From assembly GCF_900105515.1 (NCBI RefSeq), contig NZ_FNSY01000001.1, positions 4,154,001 to 4,218,000 on the forward strand: a stretch of 64,000 nucleotides of DNA, given 5' to 3'. Positions 44,768-52,863 of the stretch are shown here, in pieces. Position numbers and translations under genes: made by a program. The notes below the pieces were generated by a model, which saw only the letters and a program-made list of their open reading frames with translations, made no database searches and was not told the origin of the DNA. Numbering within the stretch: position 1 is the stretch's first letter; every line of letters begins with the position of its first letter. The DNA is from Streptomyces sp. 2131.1. GTDB taxonomy: Bacteria > Actinomycetota > Actinomycetes > Streptomycetales > Streptomycetaceae.

Positions 44768-45744
44768 GCCGCCCGCTGCCCGTCGCCGGGCGCCGCCCCG
44801 TCCCGGCCCGCGAACTCCTCGCCGTCTCCGCCGACGGCTCCCGGATACACGTAGAGGTCCACGGCCAGGAGGGCGCGCCCGCCGTCGTCCTCTCCCACGG
44901 ATGGACCTGCAACACCAGCTTCTGGGACGCCCAGATACGGGACCTCGCCGTCGACCACCGCGTCATCGCCTACGACCAGCGCGGCCACGGCACCTCGCCC
45001 GCCGCCGCCCGCGACGGCTACAGCACGGACGCGCTCGCCGACGACCTCGAAGCGGTCCTCGCCGCGACCCTCGCCCCCGGTGAGAAGGCGGTCCTCGCCG
45101 GGCACTCCATGGGAGGCATGACCATCATGTCCGCCTCCCGCCGCCCGGGGCTGCGCGAGCACACCGCCGCCGTCCTGCTGTGCAGCACCGGCAGCTCCCG
45201 GCTCCTCGCCGAGTCGCTGGTCGTGCCGATGCGCGCCGGAGCCGTACGCACCCGGCTCACCCGCGCCGTACTCGGCGCCCGCGCCCCGCTCGGCCCGGTC
45301 ACACCGGTCTCCAAGCGGATACTGAAGTACGGGACGATGGGCCCCGGTTCGGCCCCGGACAAGGTCGACACCTGCGCCCGCATCGTGCACGACTGCCCCC
45401 GGCTGCCGCGCGTCGCCTGGGGCCAGGTCCTCGCGGAGCTCGACCTCGAAGCGGGCGTAAGGGAGTTGCGGGTGCCCACCGCCGTCATCGCGGGTACGGA
45501 GGACCGGCTCACGCCTCCCGTCCACGCCCGCGCCATAGCGGCCGCGCTGCCCGACTGCCTGGGGCTCACCGAGCTGACCGGCATGGGGCACATGACTCCG
45601 GTGGAAGCGCCGGAGGTGGTCACCGCGAAGATACGCGAACTGGTGACCACCTACCTGCCGGTCGTCCCGGACCGGAACACAGCGGGCCCGACGGACGTCG
45701 GACAGGTCGAGGACAACGCCGAGGGCAAGGAGGAGGTCGCATGA
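44764..45744 (+). CDS. Alpha/beta hydrolase
   Basis: This 326-residue protein has the nucleophile elbow GHSMGG (Ser 115), the oxyanion region LSHGWTCN, a YDQRGHGTS strand and a late GMGHMTPVEAP with the catalytic His. An acidic tail follows. ATG 44764 overlaps the monooxygenase stop (ATGA). As the second gene it may hydrolyse the ester made by the monooxygenase. Esterase or lactonase cannot be separated by sequence alone. Confidence 0.92.
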   Translation: MSRPLPVAGRRPVPARELLAVSADGSRIHVEVHGQEGAPAVVLSHGWTCNTSFWDAQIRDLAVDHRVIAYDQRGHGTSPAAARDGYSTDALADDLEAVLAATLAPGEKAVLAGHSMGGMTIMSASRRPGLREHTAAVLLCSTGSSRLLAESLVVPMRAGAVRTRLTRAVLGARAPLGPVTPVSKRILKYGTMGPGSAPDKVDTCARIVHDCPRLPRVAWGQVLAELDLEAGVRELRVPTAVIAGTEDRLTPPVHARAIAAALPDCLGLTELTGMGHMTPVEAPEVVTAKIRELVTTYLPVVPDRNTAGPTDVGQVEDNAEGKEEVA

Positions 45745-46634
45745 GCGGCAGGGGAAGTCTCGAAGGACAGGTCGTCGTCGTCACCGGTGCCGCCCGCGGC
45801 GTCGGTGAACTGCTCGCCCGCAAGCTCTCCGCCCGCGGCGCGGTCCTCGCTCTCGTCGGCCTCGAACCCGACGAGTTGAAGAAGGTCTCCGCCCGCCTCC
45901 ACGGCGAGAGCGACCACTGGCACGCCGACGTCACCGACCACGAGGCCATGGCCCGCGTCGCCCGCGACGTCAAGGCCCGCTTCGGCAAGGTCGACAGCGT
46001 CGTCGCCAACGCGGGCGTCGCCACCGGCGGCCCCCTCGTGGACTCCGACCCCGTCGCCTGGCGCCGGGTCATCGAGGTCAACCTCATCGGCGGCGCGGTG
46101 ACCGCCCGCGCCTTCCTGCCCGTGCTGATGGAGAGCCGCGGCTACTTCCTCCAGATCGCGTCCCTCGCCGCGATGACCCCGGCCCCGATGATGAGCGCCT
46201 ACTGCGCCTCCAAGTCCGGCGTCGAGGCGTTCGCGCACAGCCTGCGCGCCGAAGTCGGCTACCGGGGCGTGAAGGTGGGCGTCGGCTACCTCTCCTGGAC
46301 CGACACCGACATGGTCCGCGGCGCCGACGAGGACGACGTCATGCGCGACCTGCGCCAGCGCCTCCCGTGGCCCACGAACCGTACGTACCCCCTCGGCCCC
46401 GCCGTCGACCGCATCGTCGCCGGCATCGAGCGCCGCTCGCCCCACGTCTACGCCCAGTGGTGGCTGCGCGGCATGCAGTCCGTACGCGGCTACCTGCCGT
46501 CCCTCATCGGCGTCGTCGGCCAGCGCGAGATGCGCCGCTTCGCCCCCCGCCTGGAGGGCATGAGCAAGGGCCTCGTCGGCGCCGGCGGCGCCGCTGACCA
46601 GGGCGAACGCGCCGCGCGTACGGAGCGTGAGTGA
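45741..46634 (+). CDS. Short-chain dehydrogenase/reductase
   Basis: The 297-residue SDR has the cofactor loop TGAARGVG (15-22), NAGVATGG (90-97), and the catalytic Ser 141, Tyr 154, Lys 158 (YCASK). A long C-terminal extension with basic residues (about 235-297) is unusual and may bind membrane. ATG 45741 overlaps the hydrolase stop. It could oxidise an alcohol to the ketone for the first enzyme or the alcohol freed by hydrolysis. Confidence 0.93.
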   Translation: MSGRGSLEGQVVVVTGAARGVGELLARKLSARGAVLALVGLEPDELKKVSARLHGESDHWHADVTDHEAMARVARDVKARFGKVDSVVANAGVATGGPLVDSDPVAWRRVIEVNLIGGAVTARAFLPVLMESRGYFLQIASLAAMTPAPMMSAYCASKSGVEAFAHSLRAEVGYRGVKVGVGYLSWTDTDMVRGADEDDVMRDLRQRLPWPTNRTYPLGPAVDRIVAGIERRSPHVYAQWWLRGMQSVRGYLPSLIGVVGQREMRRFAPRLEGMSKGLVGAGGAADQGERAARTERE

Positions 46635-46720
46635 TCGACATGCGGAGCGTGGCCGGCCGTGTGAATCTGGTCGAGGCCCCACCGGGGCCGTACCCCACGC
46701 ACCACATAGGAGTGAACAGC

Positions 46721-46912
46721 ATGGGCATCGCCGACCAGTTCAAGGACAAGGCCAAGGACCTCGCCGGCCAGGCGCAGGACCAGGCGCAGGACCGCCAGCG
46801 CCAGGGCCAGGGCCGCGACCGCGCAAAGGACGCGACCCAGCAGGGCCGCGACCGCGCGAAGGGCGCGGCTCAGCGCGCCCAGGACGAGGCGAGCGAGCGC
46901 TTCGACCGGTAA
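46721..46912 (+). CDS. Small Gln/Arg/Asp-rich repetitive protein
   Basis: The 63-residue protein is almost wholly polar: GIADQFKDKAKDLAGQAQ, then runs of QDRQRQGQGRDRAKDA and GRDRAKGAAQRAQDEA. The heptad-like repeats recall CsbD or LEA-like stress proteins. ATG 46721 has AGGAGTGA 5 bases upstream. It ends 20 bases before a perfect terminator, so it is the last gene of its transcript. Confidence 0.75.
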   Translation: MGIADQFKDKAKDLAGQAQDQAQDRQRQGQGRDRAKDATQQGRDRAKGAAQRAQDEASERFDR

Positions 46913-46932
46913 CGGTCGCGCGGTGACGCCGA

Positions 46933-46964
46933 GGGGCGTGCCCGGATTCTTCCGGGCACGCCCC
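46933..46964 (+). terminator. Perfect hairpin terminator
   Basis: GGGGCGTGCCCGG (46933-46945) pairs fully with 46952-46964 around a 6-base loop ATTCTT. It follows the small repetitive gene. Confidence 0.85.
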
Positions 46965-47008
46965 TTCGTGTACGCCCACGCGCGTGTACGCCCACGTGCG
47001 ACCGGAGG

Positions 47009-47473
47009 TCATGGGCCGGGACGCTCCCGGGGCTCGCGCGGGCCCCGGAACGGCAGCGTCCGGCTGAACACGAGATTGGTCGTCGTGCTCCCGAACTCGG
47101 CCAGCTCGTCCACGATTTCCTCCAGGTGCGCCATCGAGGTGGCCGCCACCTTCAGGACGTAGCAGTCGTCCCCGGTGGTACGCAGGCACTCCAGGATCTC
47201 CGGACGCTCCCCGAGCATCCGGCGCAGCGGCTCGTGCCGGCTGCCCGGGTACTTCAGCCTGACCACCGCCAGCGCCACGTAACCGGCCCGTTCGAGGTCC
47301 ACCTCCGCCCGGTAACCCGTGACGATCCCGGCCGTCTCCAGCCGCCGCACCCGTTCCGTCGTTGCCGACGCGCTCAGGTTCACCCGCCGCGCGAGCTCCG
47401 TGAAGGCGATCCGGCCGTCCCGCTGGAGCTCGTCCAGGATCGCCCAGTCCGTCGAGTCGAGATTCCCGGTCAT
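47009..47473 (-). CDS. Lrp/AsnC family regulator
   Basis: The 154-residue protein has an N-terminal helix-turn-helix (LDSTDWAILDELQRDGR, then ELARRVNLSASATTERVRRLE, about 6-47) and a C-terminal RAM domain (VALAVVRLKYPG, TTGDDCYVLKVAATSM). Lrp-like proteins sense amino acids and form octamers. It is divergent from an F420-type oxidoreductase across 76 bases, its most likely target. Confidence 0.93.
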   Translation of the reverse strand: MTGNLDSTDWAILDELQRDGRIAFTELARRVNLSASATTERVRRLETAGIVTGYRAEVDLERAGYVALAVVRLKYPGSRHEPLRRMLGERPEILECLRTTGDDCYVLKVAATSMAHLEEIVDELAEFGSTTTNLVFSRTLPFRGPREPRERPGP

Positions 47474-47549
47474 CCGGTCAGATTACCGTGATATCCACGG
47501 CTGAACTCCCCCTGAACAGGCAGGAATCCCTTCAAGGAGGCGGGACGGC

Positions 47550-48419
47550 ATGGCTAGGCTCGGCGACGTGAAGATCGGCGTGAACGTCCCCAATTTCGGC
47601 CCCGGCACCGACCCCGGCGTCCTGCGCGACTGGGCGCAGACCGTGGAGGGCCTCGGCTTCGACCTGCTGATGCTCTCGGACCACGTGGCCATCACGCCCG
47701 ACGTCGCCGAGCGCTACCCGGCCCCCTTCTACGAACCCTTCACCACCCTGTCCTGGCTCGCCGCCCGCACCACCCGCGTCCGCCTCGGCACGACGGTCCT
47801 CATCGCCCCGTACCGCCACCCCCTGCTGACCGCCCGCATGGCGGCCAACCTGGACGCCCTCAGCGGCGGACGGCTCGTCCTCGGCGTGGGAGTCGGCTGG
47901 GCCCGGCAGGAGTTCGCCGCCCTCGGCATCCCCTTCGACCGGCGCGGACGCCTCACCGACAGCACCCTGAGTGACCTGCGCGACGCCTGGACGGACACCG
48001 CCTCCTACGGGGACCGCCGCATCCCGGTATGGGTCGGCGGCAACAGCGACGCGGGTGTGCGGCGGGCCGTACGGTTCGGGGACGCCTGGCACCCGTTGCG
48101 CTGCACGATGCCGTGGCTCCGGGAGGGCGCGGACCGGCTGCGGGCCTCCGCGTCCGAACAGGGCCTCCCCGTCCCCGCGTTCGCGCCCCGGATCGCGCTC
48201 CGGCCCACCCCGTCACCGGTCGAGGGGCCCGAACGCCTCGCCGGCGAGGGCACGATCGACCAGATCATGGAGGACCTGGACGGGCTGAAGCTCCTGGGCG
48301 CCGACACCGTCGTCCTCGACCCGTACCACGGCGACCCCCGCGAGACCTCCCGCCCGCAGCCCGCCCGCCAGGCCCTCGCCACGGTGGCCGCCCACCTCTC
48401 CACGACGGAGCAGCCGTGA
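47550..48419 (+). CDS. LLM-class F420-dependent oxidoreductase
   Basis: The 289-residue TIM-barrel protein of the luciferase-like monooxygenase class has KIGVNVPNFGPG, LMLSDHVA, RVRLGTTVLIAPYRHP (about 73-88) and GRLVLGVGVGWARQEF (about 106-121). Actinobacterial members of this pattern mostly use F420. The substrate is unknown. ATG 47550 has AAGGAGG 10 bases upstream. The deaminase gene overlaps it by GTGA, so both act from one transcript. Confidence 0.9.
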   Translation: MARLGDVKIGVNVPNFGPGTDPGVLRDWAQTVEGLGFDLLMLSDHVAITPDVAERYPAPFYEPFTTLSWLAARTTRVRLGTTVLIAPYRHPLLTARMAANLDALSGGRLVLGVGVGWARQEFAALGIPFDRRGRLTDSTLSDLRDAWTDTASYGDRRIPVWVGGNSDAGVRRAVRFGDAWHPLRCTMPWLREGADRLRASASEQGLPVPAFAPRIALRPTPSPVEGPERLAGEGTIDQIMEDLDGLKLLGADTVVLDPYHGDPRETSRPQPARQALATVAAHLSTTEQP

Positions 48420-48856
48420 CCACGACCGCCGACCACGCCCTCCTGAGGCGCGCCGTCGCCCTCGCGGCCGAGGCCCGCGAGAACGGCAATCCTCCGTACG
48501 GGTCGCTGCTCGCGGCCCCGGACGGCACGGTCCTCGCGGAGGACCGCAACACGACCCTCACCGACCGCGACATCACCGCCCACCCCGAACTGAAGCTCGC
48601 CCGCTGGGCGGCGGCGGAACTGGACGCGGCGACGGTCGCCGCCACGACGATGTACACCAGCTGCGAGCCCTGCACGATGTGCGCGGCGGTCATCCAGCAG
48701 GCGGGACTGCGCCGCGTGGTCTTCGCCCTCTCCGGCGAACAACTGCTGACCATCCGGCCGGGCAATGGCCGCCCGCCCGTACCGCAGGAGGGCCCGGCAC
48801 TGCTGGAGGAGGTACGGGCGGTGGTCGAGCCGTACTACGACGTCAGGCGGCCTTGA
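48416..48856 (+). CDS. Nucleoside deaminase (CDA/guanine-deaminase-like)
   Basis: The 146-residue zinc enzyme has the deaminase motifs HPE (about 57) and PCTMC (about 85-89, TSCEPCTMCAA). The common family motif is H-A-E; here Pro replaces Ala. Substrate (guanine, cytosine or a derivative) is not clear. GTG 48416 overlaps the oxidoreductase stop. Its last codons overlap those of a convergent DUF397 gene by 14 bases. Confidence 0.87.
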   Translation: MTTTADHALLRRAVALAAEARENGNPPYGSLLAAPDGTVLAEDRNTTLTDRDITAHPELKLARWAAAELDAATVAATTMYTSCEPCTMCAAVIQQAGLRRVVFALSGEQLLTIRPGNGRPPVPQEGPALLEEVRAVVEPYYDVRRP

Positions 48857-49046
48857 CGGATGCGATGAACGGCGCCCAGGCGGCGGCGTTGAGGAGGAGG
48901 GCGGGCCCGTTGGGACACTTGGAGTCGCGGACCGGGACGAGGCCGGGGTGGCCATCGGCGACCTCCAGGCAGTCGCCGCCGCTGGTGTTGCTGTAACTGC
49001 TCTTACGCCAGGTCGCGCCGGTCAAGTCGTGCTGGGTGCGCACCAT
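48843..49046 (-). CDS. DUF397 protein of a WhiJ-type cluster
   Basis: The 67-residue protein has the DUF397 marks WRKSSYSN, GDCLEVA, PVRDSKCPNGP and a final AAAWAPFIASVK. In Streptomyces these small proteins pair with XRE/DUF5753 regulators (WhiJ and its relatives) and influence development and antibiotic production. GTG or ATG 49046 lies within the 3' end of the regulator gene (44-base overlap), so it is translated from the same message. Confidence 0.92.
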   Translation of the reverse strand: MVRTQHDLTGATWRKSSYSNTSGGDCLEVADGHPGLVPVRDSKCPNGPALLLNAAAWAPFIASVKAA

Positions 49047-49872
49047 TTCGGTATTCCTCTGCCGCGGCCTCGATCATGGCTTGGGACGCCTCCAGCGGCG
49101 AAGCGACGGCCCTCAGGAGATCGTACGATCTCCGATACTGCTTCACGAGGCCCGGATCGTCGACCACATTGCCGTGGTGCTGGCCCTCCATGTATGCGAG
49201 TGGCGGAGCGTCTGCGAAGTCCAGCACCATGAGGTTGCTCTGCATGAGCGGGTGCGGTCCGGCATTCCACGGAACGATCTGTGCAAAGATCCGTCCGCGC
49301 TTGATGAGTGCGGCGATGTGGTCCAGTTGTCCGGCCATCTGCTTGGGCGGCAGGATGCTGGTCCACAGCAGAACCTGGGGCAGGATCACCCAGTACTCGG
49401 GGGTCAGGCGGTTGTCCTCGAAGAGCTGCGCCCGTGCCAGCCGCGCCTTGACCTTCTCGTCGGTCTCCTCCGGGAGTTCCTGCAATCGTTCGCCTCGAAA
49501 CAGGGCGCGAGCGTACGCCTCCGTCTGGAGCAGACCAGGAATGACGGTGGGCGACCACTGGTCGATCGTCAGCGCGTGCTTCTCCGTCTCCAGCACACGC
49601 TCGAAGTACGGGGCATGACCCTTGCGGCGAGCTTCTCGTACGTCTTCACAACGCCTTGTGAAAAAGTCCGTGCCCAGCACGCGGTCCACGTGCTGGGCGA
49701 GCCCTGGCGGCATGCGGCGGTTGCCGTGCTCGACCTCGCTGAGCAGGCCGATGCCGAAGAAGCTTCCCTCCGTGAGCCTTTCCAGGGTCAAGCCCGCCGC
49801 CTCCCGCTGGTACCGCAGCTCCTTCCCGTAGAACTGCGGGACCCCCGCCGAACCATCGATGTCCTTGGCCAC
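49003..49872 (-). CDS. XRE-type regulator with DUF5753 (WhiJ family)
   Basis: The 289-residue protein has an N-terminal XRE helix-turn-helix (LRYQREAAGLTLERLTE, then LLSEVEHGNRRMPP, about 18-55) and a DUF5753 ligand-like domain (about 100-280). The latter carries TVIPGLLQTEAYARALF and YMEGQHHGNVVDDP. GTG 49872 is preceded by GAAAGG. Together with the DUF397 gene and the divergent small protein and ATPase it makes a complete WhiJ-type set. Confidence 0.9.
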   Translation of the reverse strand: MAKDIDGSAGVPQFYGKELRYQREAAGLTLERLTEGSFFGIGLLSEVEHGNRRMPPGLAQHVDRVLGTDFFTRRCEDVREARRKGHAPYFERVLETEKHALTIDQWSPTVIPGLLQTEAYARALFRGERLQELPEETDEKVKARLARAQLFEDNRLTPEYWVILPQVLLWTSILPPKQMAGQLDHIAALIKRGRIFAQIVPWNAGPHPLMQSNLMVLDFADAPPLAYMEGQHHGNVVDDPGLVKQYRRSYDLLRAVASPLEASQAMIEAAAEEYRNGAHPARLDRRDLA

Positions 49873-49990
49873 TGGCCGACCGCCTTTCACACCTCGCTCT
49901 GTGGAGCGGAATCGGCTTCCACGGTAGAGGCCCGTGCGGCAGCGTGTGAGGTGTTCGTCACAGCTAGCAACCGAAAGGTGGGCGGCCCTC

Positions 49991-50200
49991 ATGGACCACG
50001 CCCCGTACGACATCGGCCCGGAGATCGACGCGTTGCGCGCGGCGCTCAAGGCGAACGGGATCACCCTGCCGTCACTCGGGGTTGACCCGCTGACGTTCGC
50101 GGGGTGGACGAGCCGGCCGCCGCTCGTCGCGCTCGGTAACTGCAACACGGAGACGGCCCGGCGGCTGGCCGAGGTGCTGGAGAGGGCGGCGGGGGGATGA
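49991..50200 (+). CDS. Small conserved protein next to WhiJ-type regulator
   Basis: The 69-residue protein contains APYDIGPEIDALRAALKANGI, a short spacer with LPSLGVDP, and a C-terminal LGNCNTETARRLAEVLE helix. It looks like a streptomycete-specific small protein that pairs with the following ATPase. Its stop is overlapped by the ATPase start (ATGA). I know no function. Confidence 0.7.
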   Translation: MDHAPYDIGPEIDALRAALKANGITLPSLGVDPLTFAGWTSRPPLVALGNCNTETARRLAEVLERAAGG

Positions 50201-50622
50201 GCGGGCTGCCCCTGACGTGGGAGTTCCTGGCGGTTCCGCAGGCCGTGCCGGAGGTGCGGCGGATACTGCGGGCCCGGTTCGCGGGGGACGACGCGGACGA
50301 TCTCGTCCTGTGCGTCAGCGAGTTGCTGGCGAACGTGATCACGCATGTGGGGGAGCGCACGCCGGTGTCGTTACGGGTGAGCGCGACGCACACGGGACGC
50401 GTACGGGTGGCCCTGAGCGACCCGGCGTCGGCCGTGTGGCCGATGCTCCGGGAGTCCGGCCCGGACGGCACGTCGGGACGCGGCCTGCTACTGGTGGACT
50501 CGCTGGCCCTGCGGTGGGGCGTGGAACAGGCCCCGTACCGCAAGACGGTCTGGTGCGAACTCCGGGTGCCCCGGGCCCGGGCCGGGGCGGCTGCGGTGGC
50601 CGCCGGTGGACGGCGGGGCTGA
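50197..50622 (+). CDS. RsbW-like ATP-binding protein with TTA codon
   Basis: The 141-residue protein is a small HATPase_c (anti-sigma kinase type) with CVSELLANVITH (N box, about 39-50) and SGPDGTSGRGLLLVDSLA (G boxes, about 88-105, in part). Leu 59 is encoded by TTA (50371-50373), the codon read only by bldA tRNA in Streptomyces. So translation should depend on bldA and come late. It overlaps the upstream small gene and is divergent from the WhiJ-type regulator. Confidence 0.9.
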   Translation: MSGLPLTWEFLAVPQAVPEVRRILRARFAGDDADDLVLCVSELLANVITHVGERTPVSLRVSATHTGRVRVALSDPASAVWPMLRESGPDGTSGRGLLLVDSLALRWGVEQAPYRKTVWCELRVPRARAGAAAVAAGGRRG

Positions 50623-50641
50623 CGCGCCCGTCGGTACCGGC

Positions 50642-51213
50642 TCAGCGGACCACGTCGAAGACGTTTTTCTGGATGCCGTTCGGGAACGCCTCGTGCTCGA
50701 CCAGCTTCAGGTGCTGCGTGTCCTTGTCCGAGCCGCTGAACAGGCGCTTGCCGGCGCCGAGGAGGAGCGGGAAGACGAGGAGGTGGTAGCGGTCGATGAG
50801 GTCCGCGTCGGAGAGGGACCGGTTGAGGGCCGCGCTGCCGTGGACGATGATCGGGGCGCCGTCGGTCTGCTTGAGGGCGGCGACGTCGTCCAGGGAGCGC
50901 AGGATGTGGGTCTCGCCCCAGTCGGCCACGAGGCGTCCTCGGTGAGCGTGGTGGAGACGACGTACTTGGGCATCGCCTTGTAGCCGGCGAACTCCGCCAT
51001 GCCGGGCCACACGGGGCTGAACGCCTCGTAGCTGGCGCGCCCCATCATGAGCGCCCCGGCCTCCTCCTGTTCCCGGCCCTTGATCTCGTACGCCTCGGGC
51101 AGGAAGTCGATGTCCTTGAAGGTCCAGCCGGAGTTCCGGTAGCCCGGTTCGCCGCCGGGGGCCTCGACGACGCCGTCGAGGGAGACGAAGGCGGTGGTGA
51201 TGAGCGTGCGCAT
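50642..51213 (-). pseudogene. Frameshifted dihydrofolate reductase-like (RibD C-terminal) gene
   Basis: Two overlapping minus-strand frames make one family member. The start (51213) gives RTLITTAFVSLDGVVEAPGG up to VVSTTLTED; the rest (ADWGETHILRSLDD, then LLGAGKRLFSG) is in another frame and ends at 50642. The frames switch at 50933-50934, where two bases (GC) replace an expected three between the Asp codon and CTC-GTG. A one-base loss or sequencing error explains this. An intact related gene lies next to it. Confidence 0.85.
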
Positions 51214-51244
51214 GGGTGACGTCCTTGGAGAGGGGCGGGTGGGG

Positions 51245-51853
51245 CTACTGGTAGCTGTCGTACGTCGGCTTGCCCGTCGTGCGGTAGACCGCCAGGACCG
51301 TGCCGCCCTTGGTCCCCGTGACGCTGACCGGCTCCAGGGCGGTGGGGACCGTGCCGTCCGCGAAGAGGCGCTTGCCGGTGCCGAGGATGACCGGGTGGAT
51401 GGTGAGGCGGTACTCGTCGACCAGGTTCTCGCGCATCAGGGTCTGGGCGAGGTCGCCGCTGCCGACGACGTTGATGTTGCGGCCCTCGGTCGCCTTCAGG
51501 CGGCGTACGGCGTCGGCGGTGTCGCCGGTCAGGAGCTCGGAGTTCTGCCAGTCGAGCGAGGTCAGGGTGCGGGACGCGACGTACTTGTGCATGGAGTTCA
51601 TCCGCTCGGTGAACGGGTTGTCCGGGTCGGCGGTCGGCCAGTACGAGGCGAAGATGTCGTACGTCTTGCGGCCGAGGAGCATCGCGTCGGTGTCCTCGTA
51701 CCAGCCGCCGATCGCCTCGCCCACCTCGTCGTCGGACGTGGGCTTCTGCCAGCCGCCGTGCGGGAAGCCGCTCTCGGGGTCCTCGTCGGGGCCGCCGGGG
51801 GCCTGCATGACGCCGTCGAGGGTCAGGAACGTGGAAACGATGATCTTGCGCAT
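51245..51853 (-). CDS. Dihydrofolate reductase family protein (RibD C-terminal type)
   Basis: The 202-residue protein has RKIIVSTFLTLDGVMQAPGG at the start, DAMLLGRKTYDIFASYWP (about 58-75), and INVVGSGDLAQTL with ILGTGKRLFADG in the second half. The fold binds a pyridine nucleotide; actinobacterial members are mostly uncharacterised reductases. ATG 51853 follows AAAGGAG. It stands 31 bases upstream (in its own direction) of the broken paralogue, which suggests a tandem pair. Confidence 0.9.
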   Translation of the reverse strand: MRKIIVSTFLTLDGVMQAPGGPDEDPESGFPHGGWQKPTSDDEVGEAIGGWYEDTDAMLLGRKTYDIFASYWPTADPDNPFTERMNSMHKYVASRTLTSLDWQNSELLTGDTADAVRRLKATEGRNINVVGSGDLAQTLMRENLVDEYRLTIHPVILGTGKRLFADGTVPTALEPVSVTGTKGGTVLAVYRTTGKPTYDSYQ

Positions 51854-51927
51854 GAGCTGCGCTCCTTTCGTCAAGGGGTAGACGTCGGGAGCGCCGGAAA
51901 CTCATCGGCGGAGGCGCTGCCCCGGAC

Positions 51928-52710
51928 TCACCGCACCGGGAAGCCGTACGCGTAACCCTGCTCCCGCAGCCACGGCAGCACCTGGCCCAGCGCGGCCAGG
52001 GTCTGGGAGCGGTCGCCGCCCGCGTCGTGGAAGAGGACGGTCGGGCCGTTGGTGATCTCGCTCTTCACGGTCGCGACGATGGCGTCCACGCCGGGGTGCT
52101 CGAAGTCCTTGGTGTCGACGTTCCAGCCCAGCGGCCGCATCCCGTGCGAGGCGGCGAGCTTCCGGCTGTACGGGGTGAAGGCGCCGCCCGGGGCGCGGTA
52201 GTACTGCGGGTGGACGCCGCCCGAGGCCTTGGTGATCATCCGCTCGGCGTCCAGGATCTCCTTGGCCTGGTACGCCTCGGACTTCTTGTCCATGGTGACG
52301 TCGTGCGACACGGTGTGATTGCACAGGCGGTGACCGCCCGCCACGACGGCCTTGACCAGGTCGGGGTAGGCCTGGGCCTGCGTGCCGACCATGCAGAACG
52401 TGGCCTTGACCCCGTTCTCCTTCAGGAGCTGGAGCACCTGTGGCGTCCAGGTGGGGTCCGGGCCGTCGTCGATGGTGATGTTGACGCCCTGGGGGCCCTT
52501 GTCCGAGGCGTGGGCGATGTCCTCCGCGACCTTCTCGGTCATGGACCCGTCATGGTGCGAGGCGGACGGCGACGCGATGGCCGCGGGCCGCTTCCCGTCG
52601 GTGGTGCCGGCCTGCGCCGTCCACACCGAGGTGGCCGCGGCCAGGGCCGTGACCCCGAGCGCCGCCGCGATCAGCCGGCTGTGCCACGTCCGCTCCCTGT
52701 GCTTCGCCAT
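51928..52710 (-). CDS. Secreted polysaccharide deacetylase (NodB domain)
   Basis: The 260-residue protein has a signal peptide (about 1-34, basic then LIAAALGVTALAAA) and a NodB domain. TIDDGPD carries the catalytic and metal Asp residues (about 78-84), HTVSH the two metal His (about 131-135), and RAPGG the next motif (about 168). It should remove acetyl groups from peptidoglycan or chitin outside the cell. ATG 52710 lacks a strong ribosome site. Confidence 0.92.
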   Translation of the reverse strand: MAKHRERTWHSRLIAAALGVTALAAATSVWTAQAGTTDGKRPAAIASPSASHHDGSMTEKVAEDIAHASDKGPQGVNITIDDGPDPTWTPQVLQLLKENGVKATFCMVGTQAQAYPDLVKAVVAGGHRLCNHTVSHDVTMDKKSEAYQAKEILDAERMITKASGGVHPQYYRAPGGAFTPYSRKLAASHGMRPLGWNVDTKDFEHPGVDAIVATVKSEITNGPTVLFHDAGGDRSQTLAALGQVLPWLREQGYAYGFPVR

Positions 52711-52863
52711 TGTCCGCCCCGCCCCTTTGTCCGCCGCCGCTGCCCTGTCTGCCCTGCTCCTACGAGGACAGGCTGGTGCGCTTGGAGGCTCCCTCTGTTA
52801 CCGATCGCGGACACTTTTGAGTAGGGCCGGCGACAAAGGAGGGGCCCCCAACCGGCGCCCGTG

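Noticed and set aside
46967..46996. Two 14-base copies of CGTGTACGCCCACG after a terminator
   Set aside because: Too short and too few for a meaningful repeat or CRISPR element.
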